Positions 9,503-18,913 are shown, counted from the stretch's first letter. The stretch: DNA of 64,000 nt from Streptomyces sp. V3I8 (GCF_030817535.1 NZ_JAUSZL010000002.1:3720001-3784000); one strand, 5' to 3'. Made by a program: numbers and translations. The notes: generated from the sequence alone by a model not told the origin.

Positions 9503-10495
9503 TCAGCCGGTGGGGCGTCGGCGGGGCGCTCCGACGAGGGCGAGGCCGACGTCGAGGATCGCCTCCAGCTCGGCGAGGTCCGCGTCGCCGGGTTCGGTGA
9601 GCGGGGCCCGTACGAGGCCGACGGGCAGGCCCCGCAGCCGGGCGGCGGCCTTGACGAGCGAGACGGCGTACCCCGGGACGCGGTCGCGCAGCTCGACCAG
9701 CGGGACGTAGAAGTCGCGCAGGAGCTCGGTGAGCGTGGCCTCGTCACCGGCGCGCAGGGCGGTGAAGAAGGCGCCGGCGATCTCGGGGGCGAAGGCGTGG
9801 ACGGCCGACGAGTAGGCGGGGACGCCGACGGTGGCGTACGCGCGGGCCTGGATCTCGGCGGTGGAGGCACCGTTGAAGAAGAGGAAGCCGTCGGGGGCGG
9901 CGAGCGTGAGCCGCTGCAGCCGGTCGAGGTCGCTGTGCCCGTCCTTCAGGCCGACGACCGTGGGGATCTCCGCGATGCGCCGCAGGCTGCCGGCGGTGAA
10001 GGCGACCTGCCCGCGCTGGTACGCGATCAGCGGCAGCCGGGTCCCGGCGGCGATCCGGCGCAGCTGCTCGACCAGGCCGTCCTGCGGAGCGTCGACGAGG
10101 TAGTGCGGCAGTACGAGGAGGGCGTCCGCGCCGGCCTCCTCGGCGATCCGCGCGAACCGCAGGGCCTGCGCCCAGCCGTAGCCGATGCCGGCGACGACGG
10201 GCAGGCGGCCGTCGGCGATCTCGACGGTGGCCCGGACGACCGCGCGGTACTCGTCCTCGTCCAGCGAGAAGAACTCGCCGGTGCCGCAGGCGGGGAAGAC
10301 GGCACCGGGGGCGCCGGCCGCGGGGGCGGCACCGTCGCCCCCGGTGGCCAACTGGGCGGTCAGGCAGGCCCGGTAGGACTCCAGGTCGAGACCGCCGTCG
10401 TCGCCGAAGCTGGTGAGGGGGAAGGCGAGCACCCCGCCCGCCATACCGTCGCGCAGTCGCTGGACCACGGCTTCGATCTCCGCGCTGTACCGCAT
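9503..10495 (-). CDS. 5-dehydro-4-deoxyglucarate dehydratase (DapA/NanA family)
   Basis: A 330-residue TIM-barrel enzyme of the class-I aldolase superfamily. It converts 5-keto-4-deoxyglucarate to 2,5-dioxopentanoate (alpha-ketoglutarate semialdehyde), CO2 and water. Family marks are GTGEFFSLDEDEY, the barrel tyrosine segment IAYQRGQVAF and the Schiff-base lysine in VVGLKDGHSD. ATG at 10495 is used; the longer frame reaches back across the operator region with a YRLHRL-type low-complexity translation and was rejected. It is the promoter-proximal gene of the leftward glucarate cluster. The dehydrogenase completing the path to alpha-ketoglutarate is not in the window. Confidence 0.9.
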   Translation of the reverse strand: MRYSAEIEAVVQRLRDGMAGGVLAFPLTSFGDDGGLDLESYRACLTAQLATGGDGAAPAAGAPGAVFPACGTGEFFSLDEDEYRAVVRATVEIADGRLPVVAGIGYGWAQALRFARIAEEAGADALLVLPHYLVDAPQDGLVEQLRRIAAGTRLPLIAYQRGQVAFTAGSLRRIAEIPTVVGLKDGHSDLDRLQRLTLAAPDGFLFFNGASTAEIQARAYATVGVPAYSSAVHAFAPEIAGAFFTALRAGDEATLTELLRDFYVPLVELRDRVPGYAVSLVKAAARLRGLPVGLVRAPLTEPGDADLAELEAILDVGLALVGAPRRRPTG

Positions 10496-10510
10496 CTCGT
10501 GACTCTCATC

Positions 10511-10533
10511 TCTATATGCAGATGGCGTATATG
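10511..10533. promoter_or_regulatory. Candidate IclR operator in divergent promoter
   Basis: ATATGC at 10514-10519 faces GCGTATAT at 10525-10532 as an imperfect inverted repeat in an unusually A/T-rich stretch. It sits 16 bp upstream of the dehydratase start and about 40 bp upstream of the divergent IclR gene, the expected location for control of the glucarate operon by that regulator. Confidence 0.5.
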
Positions 10534-10572
10534 TATGAGAACGGAGATTAGGTCGGTGAACCGGAGTGGTCA

Positions 10573-11547
10573 ATGGGTGCGACAGCACGGATTTACGATG
10601 AGGCCATGGCGGAGAGCAGCGGGGGCCGCGGAGTCCGTGGGGCCGGTGGGATCGGTACAGCTGGTGGAGTCGGTACAGCCGGTGGAGTCGGTACAACTGG
10701 TGGAGTCGGCGCAGCCGGTGGGGTCCGTGGAACCGGTGGCGTCAGTGAAACCGGCGGGGTCCGTGGCACCGGCGGGGTCCGTGGGGTGAAGTCGGCGGCC
10801 CGCACGGTCGCCCTGCTGGAACTGCTCGCCGCCCGCGGCGACCGTCCGGCCCGCCTGGACGAACTGGCCGAGGAGCTCGGCGTACCGCGCAGCAGCATGT
10901 ACCAGCTGCTCCAGACCCTCATCGACTGCGGCTGGGTACGCTCCGACACGACGGGGTCCCTGTACGGCATCGGGATCCACGCCCTGCTCACGGGCACGAG
11001 CTACCTCGACAGCGACCCGCACGTCCGGGTCGTACGCCCCTACCTCGACGAGGCCTCGGACGCGCTCGGCGAGACGATCCACCTGGCACGGCTGGACGGC
11101 CCGGACGTCGTCTACCTCGCGACGCGCGAGTCCCACGAGTACCTGCGGACGATCAGCAGGGTCGGCCGCCGGATCCCGGCCCATGCGGGCGCACTGGGCA
11201 AGGCGCTGCTGGCGGAACGTCCGGACGCCGAACTCCCGCTGCCGGACGATCCGTTGCCGGCCCTCACCGAAAACACGCACACCACCCGGGGCGCACTGCT
11301 CGGCGACCTGGCGGACGTACGGGCCCGCGGCCACTCGATCGACCGCGAGGAGACGGTGACGGGCATCGCGGGCTTCGGCTTCGCCCTGCGCTACGGCTCC
11401 CCGCCCACGGACGCCATCAGCTGCTCGGTCCCGGTGACGCGCCTCACCGGCTCACACGAGGCACGGGTGATCGCGGTCATGCACGAGATCCGAGCGAAGA
11501 TCGAGAACACGCTTCCCCGGTCGCCGGGGGCACCGGACTGGCGGTGA
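10573..11547 (+). CDS. IclR-family regulator with Gly-rich hexapeptide-repeat N-terminus
   Basis: A 324-residue protein. Residues 25-71 are seven hexapeptides of the type GGVGTA plus a partial one. The IclR winged helix follows at about residues 75-135 (LDELAEELGVPRSSMYQLLQ), then the IclR effector domain ending in IRAKIEN. GTG or ATG starts in the region were weighed: ATG 10573 has GGAG six bases upstream, while ATG 10606 has no clear site. Divergent from the glucarate cluster, it is its likely local regulator, presumably binding the 10511-10533 site. The repeat tail is not part of the normal fold. Confidence 0.88.
   Translation: MGATARIYDEAMAESSGGRGVRGAGGIGTAGGVGTAGGVGTTGGVGAAGGVRGTGGVSETGGVRGTGGVRGVKSAARTVALLELLAARGDRPARLDELAEELGVPRSSMYQLLQTLIDCGWVRSDTTGSLYGIGIHALLTGTSYLDSDPHVRVVRPYLDEASDALGETIHLARLDGPDVVYLATRESHEYLRTISRVGRRIPAHAGALGKALLAERPDAELPLPDDPLPALTENTHTTRGALLGDLADVRARGHSIDREETVTGIAGFGFALRYGSPPTDAISCSVPVTRLTGSHEARVIAVMHEIRAKIENTLPRSPGAPDWR
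10645..10785 (+). repeat. In-frame 18-bp tandem repeats (about 7.8 copies)
   Basis: Degenerate copies of GGTGGAGTCGGTACAGCC encode the Gly-Gly-Val-rich hexapeptides of the IclR regulator N-terminus. The copies are most alike at 10660-10730. Length is a multiple of 18, so copy-number change preserves the reading frame. Confidence 0.85.
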
Positions 11548-11605
11548 GGGGCGCCGGAGGAGAACGGACCTCGGGCGGCCCCTTCCCGGGGAGACAGGGC
11601 CGCGG

Positions 11606-11902
11606 TCACACCCAGGCGCCAGGGTCCTCCTTCACCATCGCGAGCGTGGCCAGTGCGGTCACCTCGATCTCCGCATAGGGCCGGATCGGCAGGCTGGTCA
11701 GCGCGTCCTCCAGGGCGTCGGCATCCGCGACCGACCAGATACCGACGTTGGAGCGCGTGCCGGGCACGCGCCAGATGTTCCGCAGCACACCCTCGGCGTG
11801 CAGCTCACGCCCCCGCGCCTGCTCCCGTTCGATCAGATCGGTGCGTTCGGCGACCGGAAGGTCATAGGCGCGGCGCACATCGATACGTACCAGAAAGTCC
11901 AT
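11606..11902 (-). CDS. Muconolactone delta-isomerase-like small protein
   Basis: A 98-residue single-domain protein resembling CatC (usually 90-96 residues), a ferredoxin-like alpha/beta fold that isomerises muconolactone in the catechol branch of the beta-ketoadipate pathway. Recognisable stretches are MDFLVRIDV, EGVLRNIWRVPG and SLPIRPYAEIEVT. ATG at 11902 is chosen because AGGAGG precedes it at ideal spacing; a longer frame to 11923 lacks that. No other cat genes are adjacent, so it may act on a different lactone or as an orphan. It is divergent from the MFS gene of the NemR-like regulon. Confidence 0.82.
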   Translation of the reverse strand: MDFLVRIDVRRAYDLPVAERTDLIEREQARGRELHAEGVLRNIWRVPGTRSNVGIWSVADADALEDALTSLPIRPYAEIEVTALATLAMVKEDPGAWV

Positions 11903-12039
11903 CGAGGCCTCCTTGAGCCGCACGGAGCGGCTGTCTGCGCAGCAGAATACATCGATGTTCGTCGAACTTAAAAGAAAGGCGAGTCCAGGGCGAACGCCAG
12001 ACCTTCGGCCTCAAGCCACCACGCACATCGGAAACCCTC

Positions 12040-12054
12040 TATACGACCGGTCTA
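12040..12054 (-). promoter_or_regulatory. NemR-like operator, site A
   Basis: Read on the minus strand: TAGACCGGTCGTATA. It ends 21 bp before the MFS start codon at 12076 and overlaps a TAATAT -10-like hexamer (12053-12058). It matches site B over all 15 bases. Confidence 0.75.
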
Positions 12055-12075
12055 ATATGCCGTACTGTCGAGCTC

Positions 12076-13491
12076 ATGGGAACTCGACAACAGACCCTCG
12101 CGCACGCACCGCACCTCGGCCTCCGGCATGACAGGGTTCGCGACAGCGGCCCCGCACGGCCGCGCCGGGACGGAGAGCCGGCCGCGACGGCACACGCTCC
12201 AGCGGCGATCACGGGCAACGCCTGGGTACGGCCCGCCGCCGCGATCCTCGTCGTGGGATGGGGGGCGAACATGTTCGCGGCCCTGTTGCAGATCTACCGC
12301 GGACAGTTGAGCGGACTCCAGGTCAACGGCCTGTTCGGGTCGTACGCCCTCGGGCTCGTCCCGGCCCTGCTGATCATGGCGAAGGTCTCCGACCGCCTCG
12401 GTCGGCGACGGGTGCTCCTCGCGGCCCTGCTGCTCTCCGCGCTCGGGTCGGTGGTGATCCTCTTCTCGGGCGGAGCATTCGGGACGATCCTCGCAGGCCG
12501 GATCATCGTCGGAGTCAGCGCCGGTTCGGCGTTCGGGCCCGGCACGGCATGGATCAAGGAACTTTCCGACGCGGGGCGGGCAGCAGGAGCGGGAGCGCGG
12601 CGCTCGGCAGTCGCGCTGACGGCAGGTTTCGCGGCCGGCCCGTTCGTGTCCGGGATCATCGTCCAGTGGTTCCCTTCACCGGAGACCGCGGCCTACCTCG
12701 TACACATCGCACTCGTCGCGCTGACGGTGCCGGCCGTTTGGAGAGCTCCCGAGACGGCCCGGCCACACGTCGGACCGGTCAGCCGTCGCGGCACGGCGAC
12801 CGACGCAACCGGCACGGGCACGGGCACGGCCGACGCAGCAGGCACCACAGGCAGGGCAGGCACCACAGGCAGGGCAGGCACTGCAGGCACGGCAGACACG
12901 GCACGCGGTGGGCTGAGGGCGGCGCTGACCAGCCGGGTCTTCCTGACCGCGGTGCTGCCGACGGCTCCGTGGGTCTTCGGAGCCGCAACCGTGGCGCTCG
13001 CGGCGCTCCCCGTCCTGGTGCCGTTGGGGCATTACGGCCCTGTCGGCAGCGGCACCGTCGCCGCCGTCACGCTGGGCACCGGCATCATGATCCAGCCGCT
13101 GGCGCGCACTCTGGCAGAACGCTCACCGGCGACACCGTTCCGTGCGGGTATGGCAGCTGCGATCGTCGGCATGCTCGTCGCGGCCCTGACCGTCGCGACC
13201 GGCTCGCTCGTCCTCCTGGTCGCCACCGCCGTCATCCTGGGTTCGGCCTACGGGCTGCTCCTGGTGAGCGGTCTGCGGCTGGTGGAGTCGCTCGTCCCCC
13301 CGCAGGACGTGGCCACAGTGATCGCGATCTTCTACGGCCTCACCTACGTCGGGTTCGCCGCCCCCGTCCTCGTACAGGCACTGAGCAGCTTCTGGAACCC
13401 GGCCACCGTGCTGGTCGCCGGGTCCGCGCTGGCGGTCATCTCCCTGACGGCGACCTTCTTCGCCTGGCCGCGGACGACCGTCGACGACTGA
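12076..13491 (+). CDS. MFS transporter (putative efflux)
   Basis: A 471-residue major-facilitator protein with about 12 hydrophobic segments. The loop after helix 2 carries a motif-A variant, KVSDRLGRRR. The central cytoplasmic loop (about residues 235-275) is expanded by Gly/Thr/Ala repeats of the type GTTGRA, encoded by near-exact nucleotide repeats. The first ~50 residues are low complexity and the true start might be slightly later, but no better ribosome site was seen. It is the first gene after operator site A, followed by the hydrolase 90 bp downstream with its own operator, so it probably belongs to the NemR-like regulon as an exporter of toxic electrophiles. The substrate is unknown. 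Confidence 0.85.
   Translation: MGTRQQTLAHAPHLGLRHDRVRDSGPARPRRDGEPAATAHAPAAITGNAWVRPAAAILVVGWGANMFAALLQIYRGQLSGLQVNGLFGSYALGLVPALLIMAKVSDRLGRRRVLLAALLLSALGSVVILFSGGAFGTILAGRIIVGVSAGSAFGPGTAWIKELSDAGRAAGAGARRSAVALTAGFAAGPFVSGIIVQWFPSPETAAYLVHIALVALTVPAVWRAPETARPHVGPVSRRGTATDATGTGTGTADAAGTTGRAGTTGRAGTAGTADTARGGLRAALTSRVFLTAVLPTAPWVFGAATVALAALPVLVPLGHYGPVGSGTVAAVTLGTGIMIQPLARTLAERSPATPFRAGMAAAIVGMLVAALTVATGSLVLLVATAVILGSAYGLLLVSGLRLVESLVPPQDVATVIAIFYGLTYVGFAAPVLVQALSSFWNPATVLVAGSALAVISLTATFFAWPRTTVDD
12780..12910 (+). repeat. In-frame repeats in MFS central loop
   Basis: GGCACCACAGGCAGGGCA occurs twice back to back near 12838-12873, followed by degenerate GGCACTGCAGGCACGGCA-type copies. All are in frame and encode Gly-Thr-rich linker between the two six-helix halves of the transporter. 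Confidence 0.75.
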
Positions 13492-13512
13492 CGCTTGACG
13501 CTTGATGCTTGA

Positions 13513-14418
<906 letters not shown>

Positions 14419-14530
14419 CGCAACGCGCGACCTGACGCGCGACCCGACCACCCGGGCAGCGGTACGACCCGGCGAAACGCCACCGCGACCGCCGCCGGAC
14501 TGTCCCGCCGACCTCTCTTTCACCCTCATC

Positions 14531-14545
14531 AAGACGACCGGTCTA
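14531..14545 (-). promoter_or_regulatory. NemR-like operator, site C
   Basis: Minus strand TAGACCGGTCGTCTT, 83 bp upstream of the first DJ-1 gene. It shares the first 12 bases with sites A and B and the TAGACnnGTCG core with all five sites. Confidence 0.72.
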
Positions 14546-14628
14546 ATCCCGCAAACGAACCGGTCCTCGAATCCCCATCCCACCCCCTCACCCCCTCGCC
14601 CCCTCACACCCCGAAAGGGCAATCAGCC

Positions 14629-15327
14629 ATGAAGGTTCTTGTTGTTCTCACCTCGCACGACCAGCTCGGCGACACCGGCCGCACGACCGGTTTCTGGCTG
14701 GAGGAACTCGCCGCCCCCTACTACCGCTTCCAGGAAGCCGGCTGGGACATCACCCTGGCCTCCCCCAAGGGCGGCAAGCCGCCCCTGGACCCCAAGAGCA
14801 ACGAACCCGCCTTCCAGACCGACCTGACCCGCCGCTTCGAGACCGACCCCGACGCCACCGCCGCACTGGCCCACACCGTGCGCCTGGACACCGTCTCGGC
14901 CGACGACTACGACACCGTCTTCTACCCCGGCGGCCACGGCCCCCTGTGGGACCTCGCCGAAGACACCCACTCCGCACGCCTCATCGAAACAACCCTGCGC
15001 TCCGGCAAGCCCCTGGCCCTGGTCTGCCACGCCCCCGGCGTCCTGCGCCACACCCTCAACGAAGACGGCACCCCCCTCGTCCAGGGCAAGAACGTCACCG
15101 GCTTCACCAACACCGAAGAAGAAGCAGTCGCCCTCACCGACATCGTCCCCTTCCTCGTCGAGGACGAACTCAAAAGCCTCGGCGGCATCTACACCAAGAC
15201 CGACGACTGGCAGCCCTACGTCATCCAGGACGGCCTCCTCATCACCGGCCAGAACCCCGCCTCCTCCGGCCCCGCCGCCGACACCCTCATCCAACTCGTC
15301 GCCGACGTGCACGCGGCTCGCGCATGA
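14629..15327 (+). CDS. DJ-1/PfpI-family protein, Hsp31/glyoxalase-III-like (copy 1)
   Basis: A 232-residue class-I-glutamine-amidotransferase-fold protein of the Hsp31-like branch. Catalytic features are E26 in GFWLEE, the GGHGPLWDL loop (101-109) and nucleophile C133 followed by H134 in ALVCHAPG. Relatives act as glutathione-independent glyoxalases or deglycases on methylglyoxal adducts, or as redox chaperones; which applies here is not decided by sequence. ATG at 14629 follows GAAAGGG. Its stop overlaps the start of the DUF1330 gene (ATGA). A nearly identical gene lies inverted at 17523-18209. Operator site C is upstream. Confidence 0.92.
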   Translation: MKVLVVLTSHDQLGDTGRTTGFWLEELAAPYYRFQEAGWDITLASPKGGKPPLDPKSNEPAFQTDLTRRFETDPDATAALAHTVRLDTVSADDYDTVFYPGGHGPLWDLAEDTHSARLIETTLRSGKPLALVCHAPGVLRHTLNEDGTPLVQGKNVTGFTNTEEEAVALTDIVPFLVEDELKSLGGIYTKTDDWQPYVIQDGLLITGQNPASSGPAADTLIQLVADVHAARA

Positions 15328-15629
15328 GCGCGTACGTGGTGATGCTGCGCGAGCGGCTCTCCGATTCCGCCGAGCTGGAGGCCTATTCGGCCCTGGCCCG
15401 GCGGGCCCGCTCGGGGCACTCCGTGACCCCCGTCGTCGGGTACGGCGCGATCGAGACCCTGGAGGGCGAGCCCTTCGACGGAGTCCTGATCCACGAGTTC
15501 CCGAGCGTGGAACAGGCGCGCGCGTGGTACGACAGTCCCGCTTACCAAGCGGCGTTGCCCCACCGGCAAGCAGCCGCGGATTACCGTGTGTTCATCGTCG
15601 AGGGCGTCTCGGACACTTCGTCCCGCTGA
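15324..15629 (+). CDS. DUF1330 dimeric alpha-beta barrel protein
   Basis: A 101-residue protein of the DUF1330/ferredoxin-like dimeric barrel group. Typical segments are AYVVMLRERL, GYGAIETLEGEPFDG, VLIHEFPSVEQARAWYDSP and ADYRVFIVEG. It overlaps the DJ-1 gene by four bases (ATGA), implying translational coupling and a shared role. Relatives are small oxygenase or isomerase-like domains of unknown activity. Confidence 0.88.
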   Translation: MSAYVVMLRERLSDSAELEAYSALARRARSGHSVTPVVGYGAIETLEGEPFDGVLIHEFPSVEQARAWYDSPAYQAALPHRQAAADYRVFIVEGVSDTSSR

Positions 15630-15633
15630 CCCT

Positions 15634-15675
15634 GCCCGGCGTCCCCCCTCTGTCGGAGGAGTGAGGACGCCGGGC
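15634..15675 (+). terminator. Terminator after DJ-1/DUF1330 operon
   Basis: GCCCGGCGTCC (15634-15644) and GGACGCCGGGC (15665-15675) form a perfect 11-bp stem starting 5 bp past the DUF1330 stop. Confidence 0.75.
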
Positions 15676-15951
15676 CGCCGCTTTCTGTCCGGTCGTCGAA
15701 GACGGCCATCAAGCACCTCGGTAGATCAACCGCCTGCGCGCCCAGCTCACCTGCGTCCACCTTGGCCTGGGATGCTGCTTGGGATGCTTTTCAACGGGCG
15801 TTGTCCTTCCCCGGCGAGGTCGGCTTCCGGTGACCGGCTTGCGCAGTGAGCGTGGGCGTGGGCGTGGGCGTTGTGTCAGCGGCACGACGAGCCGAGCCGA
15901 GCTTCATCACGCCCTCCTCGCATTGGCCTTGCCCTCGGATTGGTCATCGTC
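15676..15951. other. Intergenic region, nothing recognised
   Basis: Between the terminator and the convergent DUF6461-like gene there is only a short GTGGGC hexamer run near 15850-15870. No plausible coding frame or RNA was seen. Confidence 0.5.
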
Positions 15952-16620
15952 TCAGGACAGTCCCCGTGAAGGGCCGAAATCCAGGACGGTCCCGGGTGGC
16001 ACAGGCCCCTCGCCCGCGTAGGTATCGCCCAGCGGTGCCGCTGGTGCGTCGTCCTCGGCGAGCGTCAGGCTGGGCCAGGGCCCGGCGAGGGCTGCGTCGT
16101 CCAGGGTGATGCCGAGGTGGTCGAGTACGAGGGCCACCACTGGCGCCATCCCGGCGCCCTCTCCCTCGTGCGCTGCGAGCGCCTCTTCCACCCGGTCCCA
16201 CCAGGGGCCGAGCGGTTCGGACCGGCTGTGCTCCATGCCGGGCTCGAAGTACTCGACGCACTCGCCGTCGCGCCAGTACTGGAAGACGTCGATTCCCTCG
16301 GTGGTCGCCACGCTGTACGTCTCAGTTCCCCGAGACAGCTTCGCGAGCGATTTTTCCGCGAAACCGAAGCCGCCTTCCTCCTCGACGCAGAAGGCCCATT
16401 CCCCGGTCCTGCCGGCCCGTAGCAGCGAGACCACCCCGTCGCCCGACTCGTCCTCGGACAGATCCGAAGCCGCGTCCCAGGAGAGCAGACGCGCCCGCTC
16501 CGGATCGGCTCCGTACCGGGCGAACACCTCCTCGGGGCCGAGACCGCGGGTGAAAGTAACGCACATCCAGGCCCTCGCCCAGTCCAGCGAACTCGCGTCC
16601 GTATCCGTATCCGCGTCCAT
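15952..16620 (-). CDS. DUF6461-like hypothetical protein
   Basis: A 222-residue acidic soluble protein without signal or membrane segments, similar in feel to actinobacterial DUF6461 proteins (LDWARAWMCVTFTRGLGPEE, EWAFCVEEEGGFGF). ATG at 16620 follows GGAGG. It lies inside the interval bounded by the two inverted DJ-1 copies, with no operator of the NemR-like type in front. Function is unknown. Confidence 0.75.
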   Translation of the reverse strand: MDADTDTDASSLDWARAWMCVTFTRGLGPEEVFARYGADPERARLLSWDAASDLSEDESGDGVVSLLRAGRTGEWAFCVEEEGGFGFAEKSLAKLSRGTETYSVATTEGIDVFQYWRDGECVEYFEPGMEHSRSEPLGPWWDRVEEALAAHEGEGAGMAPVVALVLDHLGITLDDAALAGPWPSLTLAEDDAPAAPLGDTYAGEGPVPPGTVLDFGPSRGLS

Positions 16621-16921
16621 GATCTGCCTCCGTCGTTCACACCTGGCATCGTCTTCCAGGGCGGAGCCCCGGGGAGCCCGGATCATGATGCCTGCCTGGT
16701 TCATGCGGGAGGTTCGGTACCGGGCAGGATGCCCGGTGGGGTCCTGCCCGGTGAACTCGGTTTCGTAGGTCTCCGCGGTCTCTGCGGTCTCTGCGCGACA
16801 GATCATGTAGCGGTGCAGCACGTGTAGCGGTGCAACGCTTGGGATTGGGGCTATGCAGGAGGGCCGGCCTCCACCCCCTCACACACCATCAGCGTCGAAG
16901 AGATGCACGGATCCGCCCTCC

Positions 16922-17320
16922 TTATGCAGTTGCTGCGCTCTGCATCGGATGAGTGTCGGCGAACTGCTCGAATCGGATGATCTTTCCGTCGACTACGTGC
17001 CACGTATGCGCTGCCCGTGCCGTGAAAGATTTTCCCGTTTTTCCGTGAGTCCCTTGGTAACTACCCGTGGCAACGATGAACTCGCCGGCGTCCAAGAGGT
17101 GCTTCAGCTCGTACTGCCAGTGACTCCAGTCACGCGCAAGGACACTGAAAACGTTGTCGACTATCTCTTCCTTGCTCCGGAAGACTCCAGGCGTGGGAAA
17201 GCCGACGCATTCGATCCAGACGATTTCAGGATGCAGGTCCCTGTAAAAAGCGTCCAGATCTCCGTCCTTGTAGGCCGTGTAGAGGTCGCTGATGATCTGG
17301 AAACTGCGCGACTCGTTCAT
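16922..17320 (-). CDS. SnoaL-like/NTF2-fold protein
   Basis: A 132-residue NTF2-like cone-fold protein. Segments QIISDLYTAYKDGDLDAFYR, PEIVWIEC and the C-terminal HVVDGKIIRFEQFADT are typical of SnoaL-like ketosteroid-isomerase relatives, which are small enzymes or ligand-binding domains. ATG at 17320 follows AGGAAG; the frame continues upstream but without a better start. It lies downstream of DJ-1 copy 2 on the same strand, with a 202-bp gap, and could be part of the same transcript. Confidence 0.85.
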   Translation of the reverse strand: MNESRSFQIISDLYTAYKDGDLDAFYRDLHPEIVWIECVGFPTPGVFRSKEEIVDNVFSVLARDWSHWQYELKHLLDAGEFIVATGSYQGTHGKTGKSFTARAAHTWHVVDGKIIRFEQFADTHPMQSAATA

Positions 17321-17522
17321 TGCGCTTCCTGTTCTTTCGCGGAGGGGAGGGGAGGGGGAGAGGGCGAAGAGGTTCAGGTGCCGGTGCCAGTGCTGGCGGG
17401 CAGACGGCTGGGCCCGGCCGGTGCGGATGGCCGGCCAGGCCCAGGCGTTCATGCGTGATGCGGTGGTGAGGTGATGCGGCGATGTGGGCATGCGCCTCGT
17501 GAGGGCATGTCAGCCCGCGTGT

Positions 17523-18209
17523 TCACGCCCCCGTGCTGACGAGTTGGATGAGGGTGTCGGCGGCGGGGCCGGAGGAGGCGGGGTTCTGGCCGGTGATGAG
17601 GAGGCCGTCCTGGATGACGTAGGGCTGCCAGTCGTCGGTCTTGGTGTAGATGCCGCCGAGGCTTTTGAGTTCGTCCTCGACGAGGAAGGGGACGACGTCG
17701 GTGAGGGCGACTGCTTCTTCTTCGGTGTTGGTGAAGCCGGTGACGTTCTTGCCCTGGACGAGGGGGGTGCCGTCTTCGTTGAGGGTGTGGCGCAGGACGC
17801 CGGGGGCGTGGCAGACCAGGGCCAGGGGTTTGCCGGAGCGCAGGGTTGTTTCGATGAGGCGTGCGGAGTGGGTGTCTTCGGCGAGGTCCCACAGGGGGCC
17901 GTGGCCGCCGGGGTAGAAGACGGTGTCGTAGTCGTCGGCCGAGACGGTGTCCAGGCGCACGGTGTGGGCCAGTGCGGCGGTGGCGTCGGGGTCGGTTTCG
18001 AAGCGGCGGGTCAGGTCGGTCTGGAAGGCGGGTTCGTTGCTCTTGGGGTCCAGGGGCGGCTTGCCGCCCTTGGGGGAGGCCAGGGTGATGTCCCAGCCGG
18101 CTTCCTGGAAGCGGTAGTAGGGAGCGGCGAGTTCCTCCAGCCAGAAACCGGTCGTGCGGCCGGTGTCGCCGAGCTGGTCGTGCGAGGTGAGAACAACAAG
18201 AACCTTCAT
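17523..18209 (-). CDS. DJ-1/PfpI-family protein, Hsp31/glyoxalase-III-like (copy 2)
   Basis: A 228-residue protein virtually identical to the product of 14629-15327. One internal difference was seen (Ile to Val in the segment ALTDxVPFL) and the last residues differ (STGA instead of ADVHAARA). E26, the GGHG loop and C133-H134 are retained. Nucleotide identity is almost complete from the ATG to the codon pair CTCGTC near the 3' end, and stops outside the coding sequence: leaders and downstream regions are unrelated. Operator site D lies 21 bp upstream. It sits 89 bp downstream of the NemR-like repressor gene on the same strand. Confidence 0.92.
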   Translation of the reverse strand: MKVLVVLTSHDQLGDTGRTTGFWLEELAAPYYRFQEAGWDITLASPKGGKPPLDPKSNEPAFQTDLTRRFETDPDATAALAHTVRLDTVSADDYDTVFYPGGHGPLWDLAEDTHSARLIETTLRSGKPLALVCHAPGVLRHTLNEDGTPLVQGKNVTGFTNTEEEAVALTDVVPFLVEDELKSLGGIYTKTDDWQPYVIQDGLLITGQNPASSGPAADTLIQLVSTGA

Positions 18210-18230
18210 GATTATCTCCGTGTAGATAAG

Positions 18231-18245
18231 TAGACCGGTCGACTA
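18231..18245 (+). promoter_or_regulatory. NemR-like operator, site D
   Basis: TAGACCGGTCGACTA, 21 bp upstream of the start of DJ-1 copy 2, the same spacing as sites A and E to their genes. Confidence 0.75.
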
Positions 18246-18298
18246 ATACTGGACAAAGGGAAGCTCGCACTTCCCCACTCGACGTGAGACTGCTGGAC

Positions 18299-18892
18299 TC
18301 AGAGGTGGAGGAGCTGCCGTGTCACAGTCATGACGGTGTCCATTGGCGCGATGCTGCGATGGATCTTGGCCATGATGCTCCCGCCGAGCCACATGTCGTA
18401 CAGGGCCTGCGCCGTCTCGCGGGGATCGCCGTCCACCGCGATCGACCCGTCCGCGAGCCCACTGACGATCATGCGCTCGATACGGTCGACGATCCCGCCG
18501 GTGCCGTCCTTCAGGGCGAGCCGCATCGACTCCGACAGGTCGGCGACTTCGGCGCCGAGCTTCACCGCGAGGCACTTGCCCTGACACTCGTCGACGCTCT
18601 GCGTCTCCTGCCACTGCCGCCAGTACGCCATCAGCCGCTCGGCGGCCGACGTGTCGGGCTGCGCGAGAAGGCGGTCCATGTCGGAGAGGTACTCGTCGAA
18701 GTAGCTCTTCAGGAGCGCTTCACCGAAAGCGTCCTTGGAGGCGAAGTAGTGATAGAAGGAACCCTTCGGCACACCGGCCTCTGCGAGCACCTCGTTGATG
18801 CCGACCGCGGAGTAACCCTTGTGGGCCATGGTCCGCTGAGCGACATCAAGGATGCTCCGGCGGGTGTCGGTACTGCGTGCGGTAGCTGGCAT
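18299..18892 (-). CDS. NemR-like TetR-family redox/electrophile-sensing repressor
   Basis: A 197-residue TetR protein. The helix-turn-helix VLAEAGVPKGSFYHYFASKD (36-54) and the body (CLAVKLGAEVADLSE, ALYDMWLGGSIMAKIHRS) closely follow my recollection of Escherichia coli NemR. In NemR, C106 and K175 form the reversible sulfenamide switch for reactive chlorine and electrophiles; here C107 and K176 occupy the equivalent places, with an extra C103. ATG at 18892 is chosen over the longer frame at 18910, which would enter the operator. Site E in its own promoter implies autoregulation; sites A-D suggest it controls the MFS, hydrolase and both DJ-1 genes. Confidence 0.88.
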   Translation of the reverse strand: MPATARSTDTRRSILDVAQRTMAHKGYSAVGINEVLAEAGVPKGSFYHYFASKDAFGEALLKSYFDEYLSDMDRLLAQPDTSAAERLMAYWRQWQETQSVDECQGKCLAVKLGAEVADLSESMRLALKDGTGGIVDRIERMIVSGLADGSIAVDGDPRETAQALYDMWLGGSIMAKIHRSIAPMDTVMTVTRQLLHL

Positions 18893-18913
18893 GACGTAAA
18901 CGTAACACACGAT

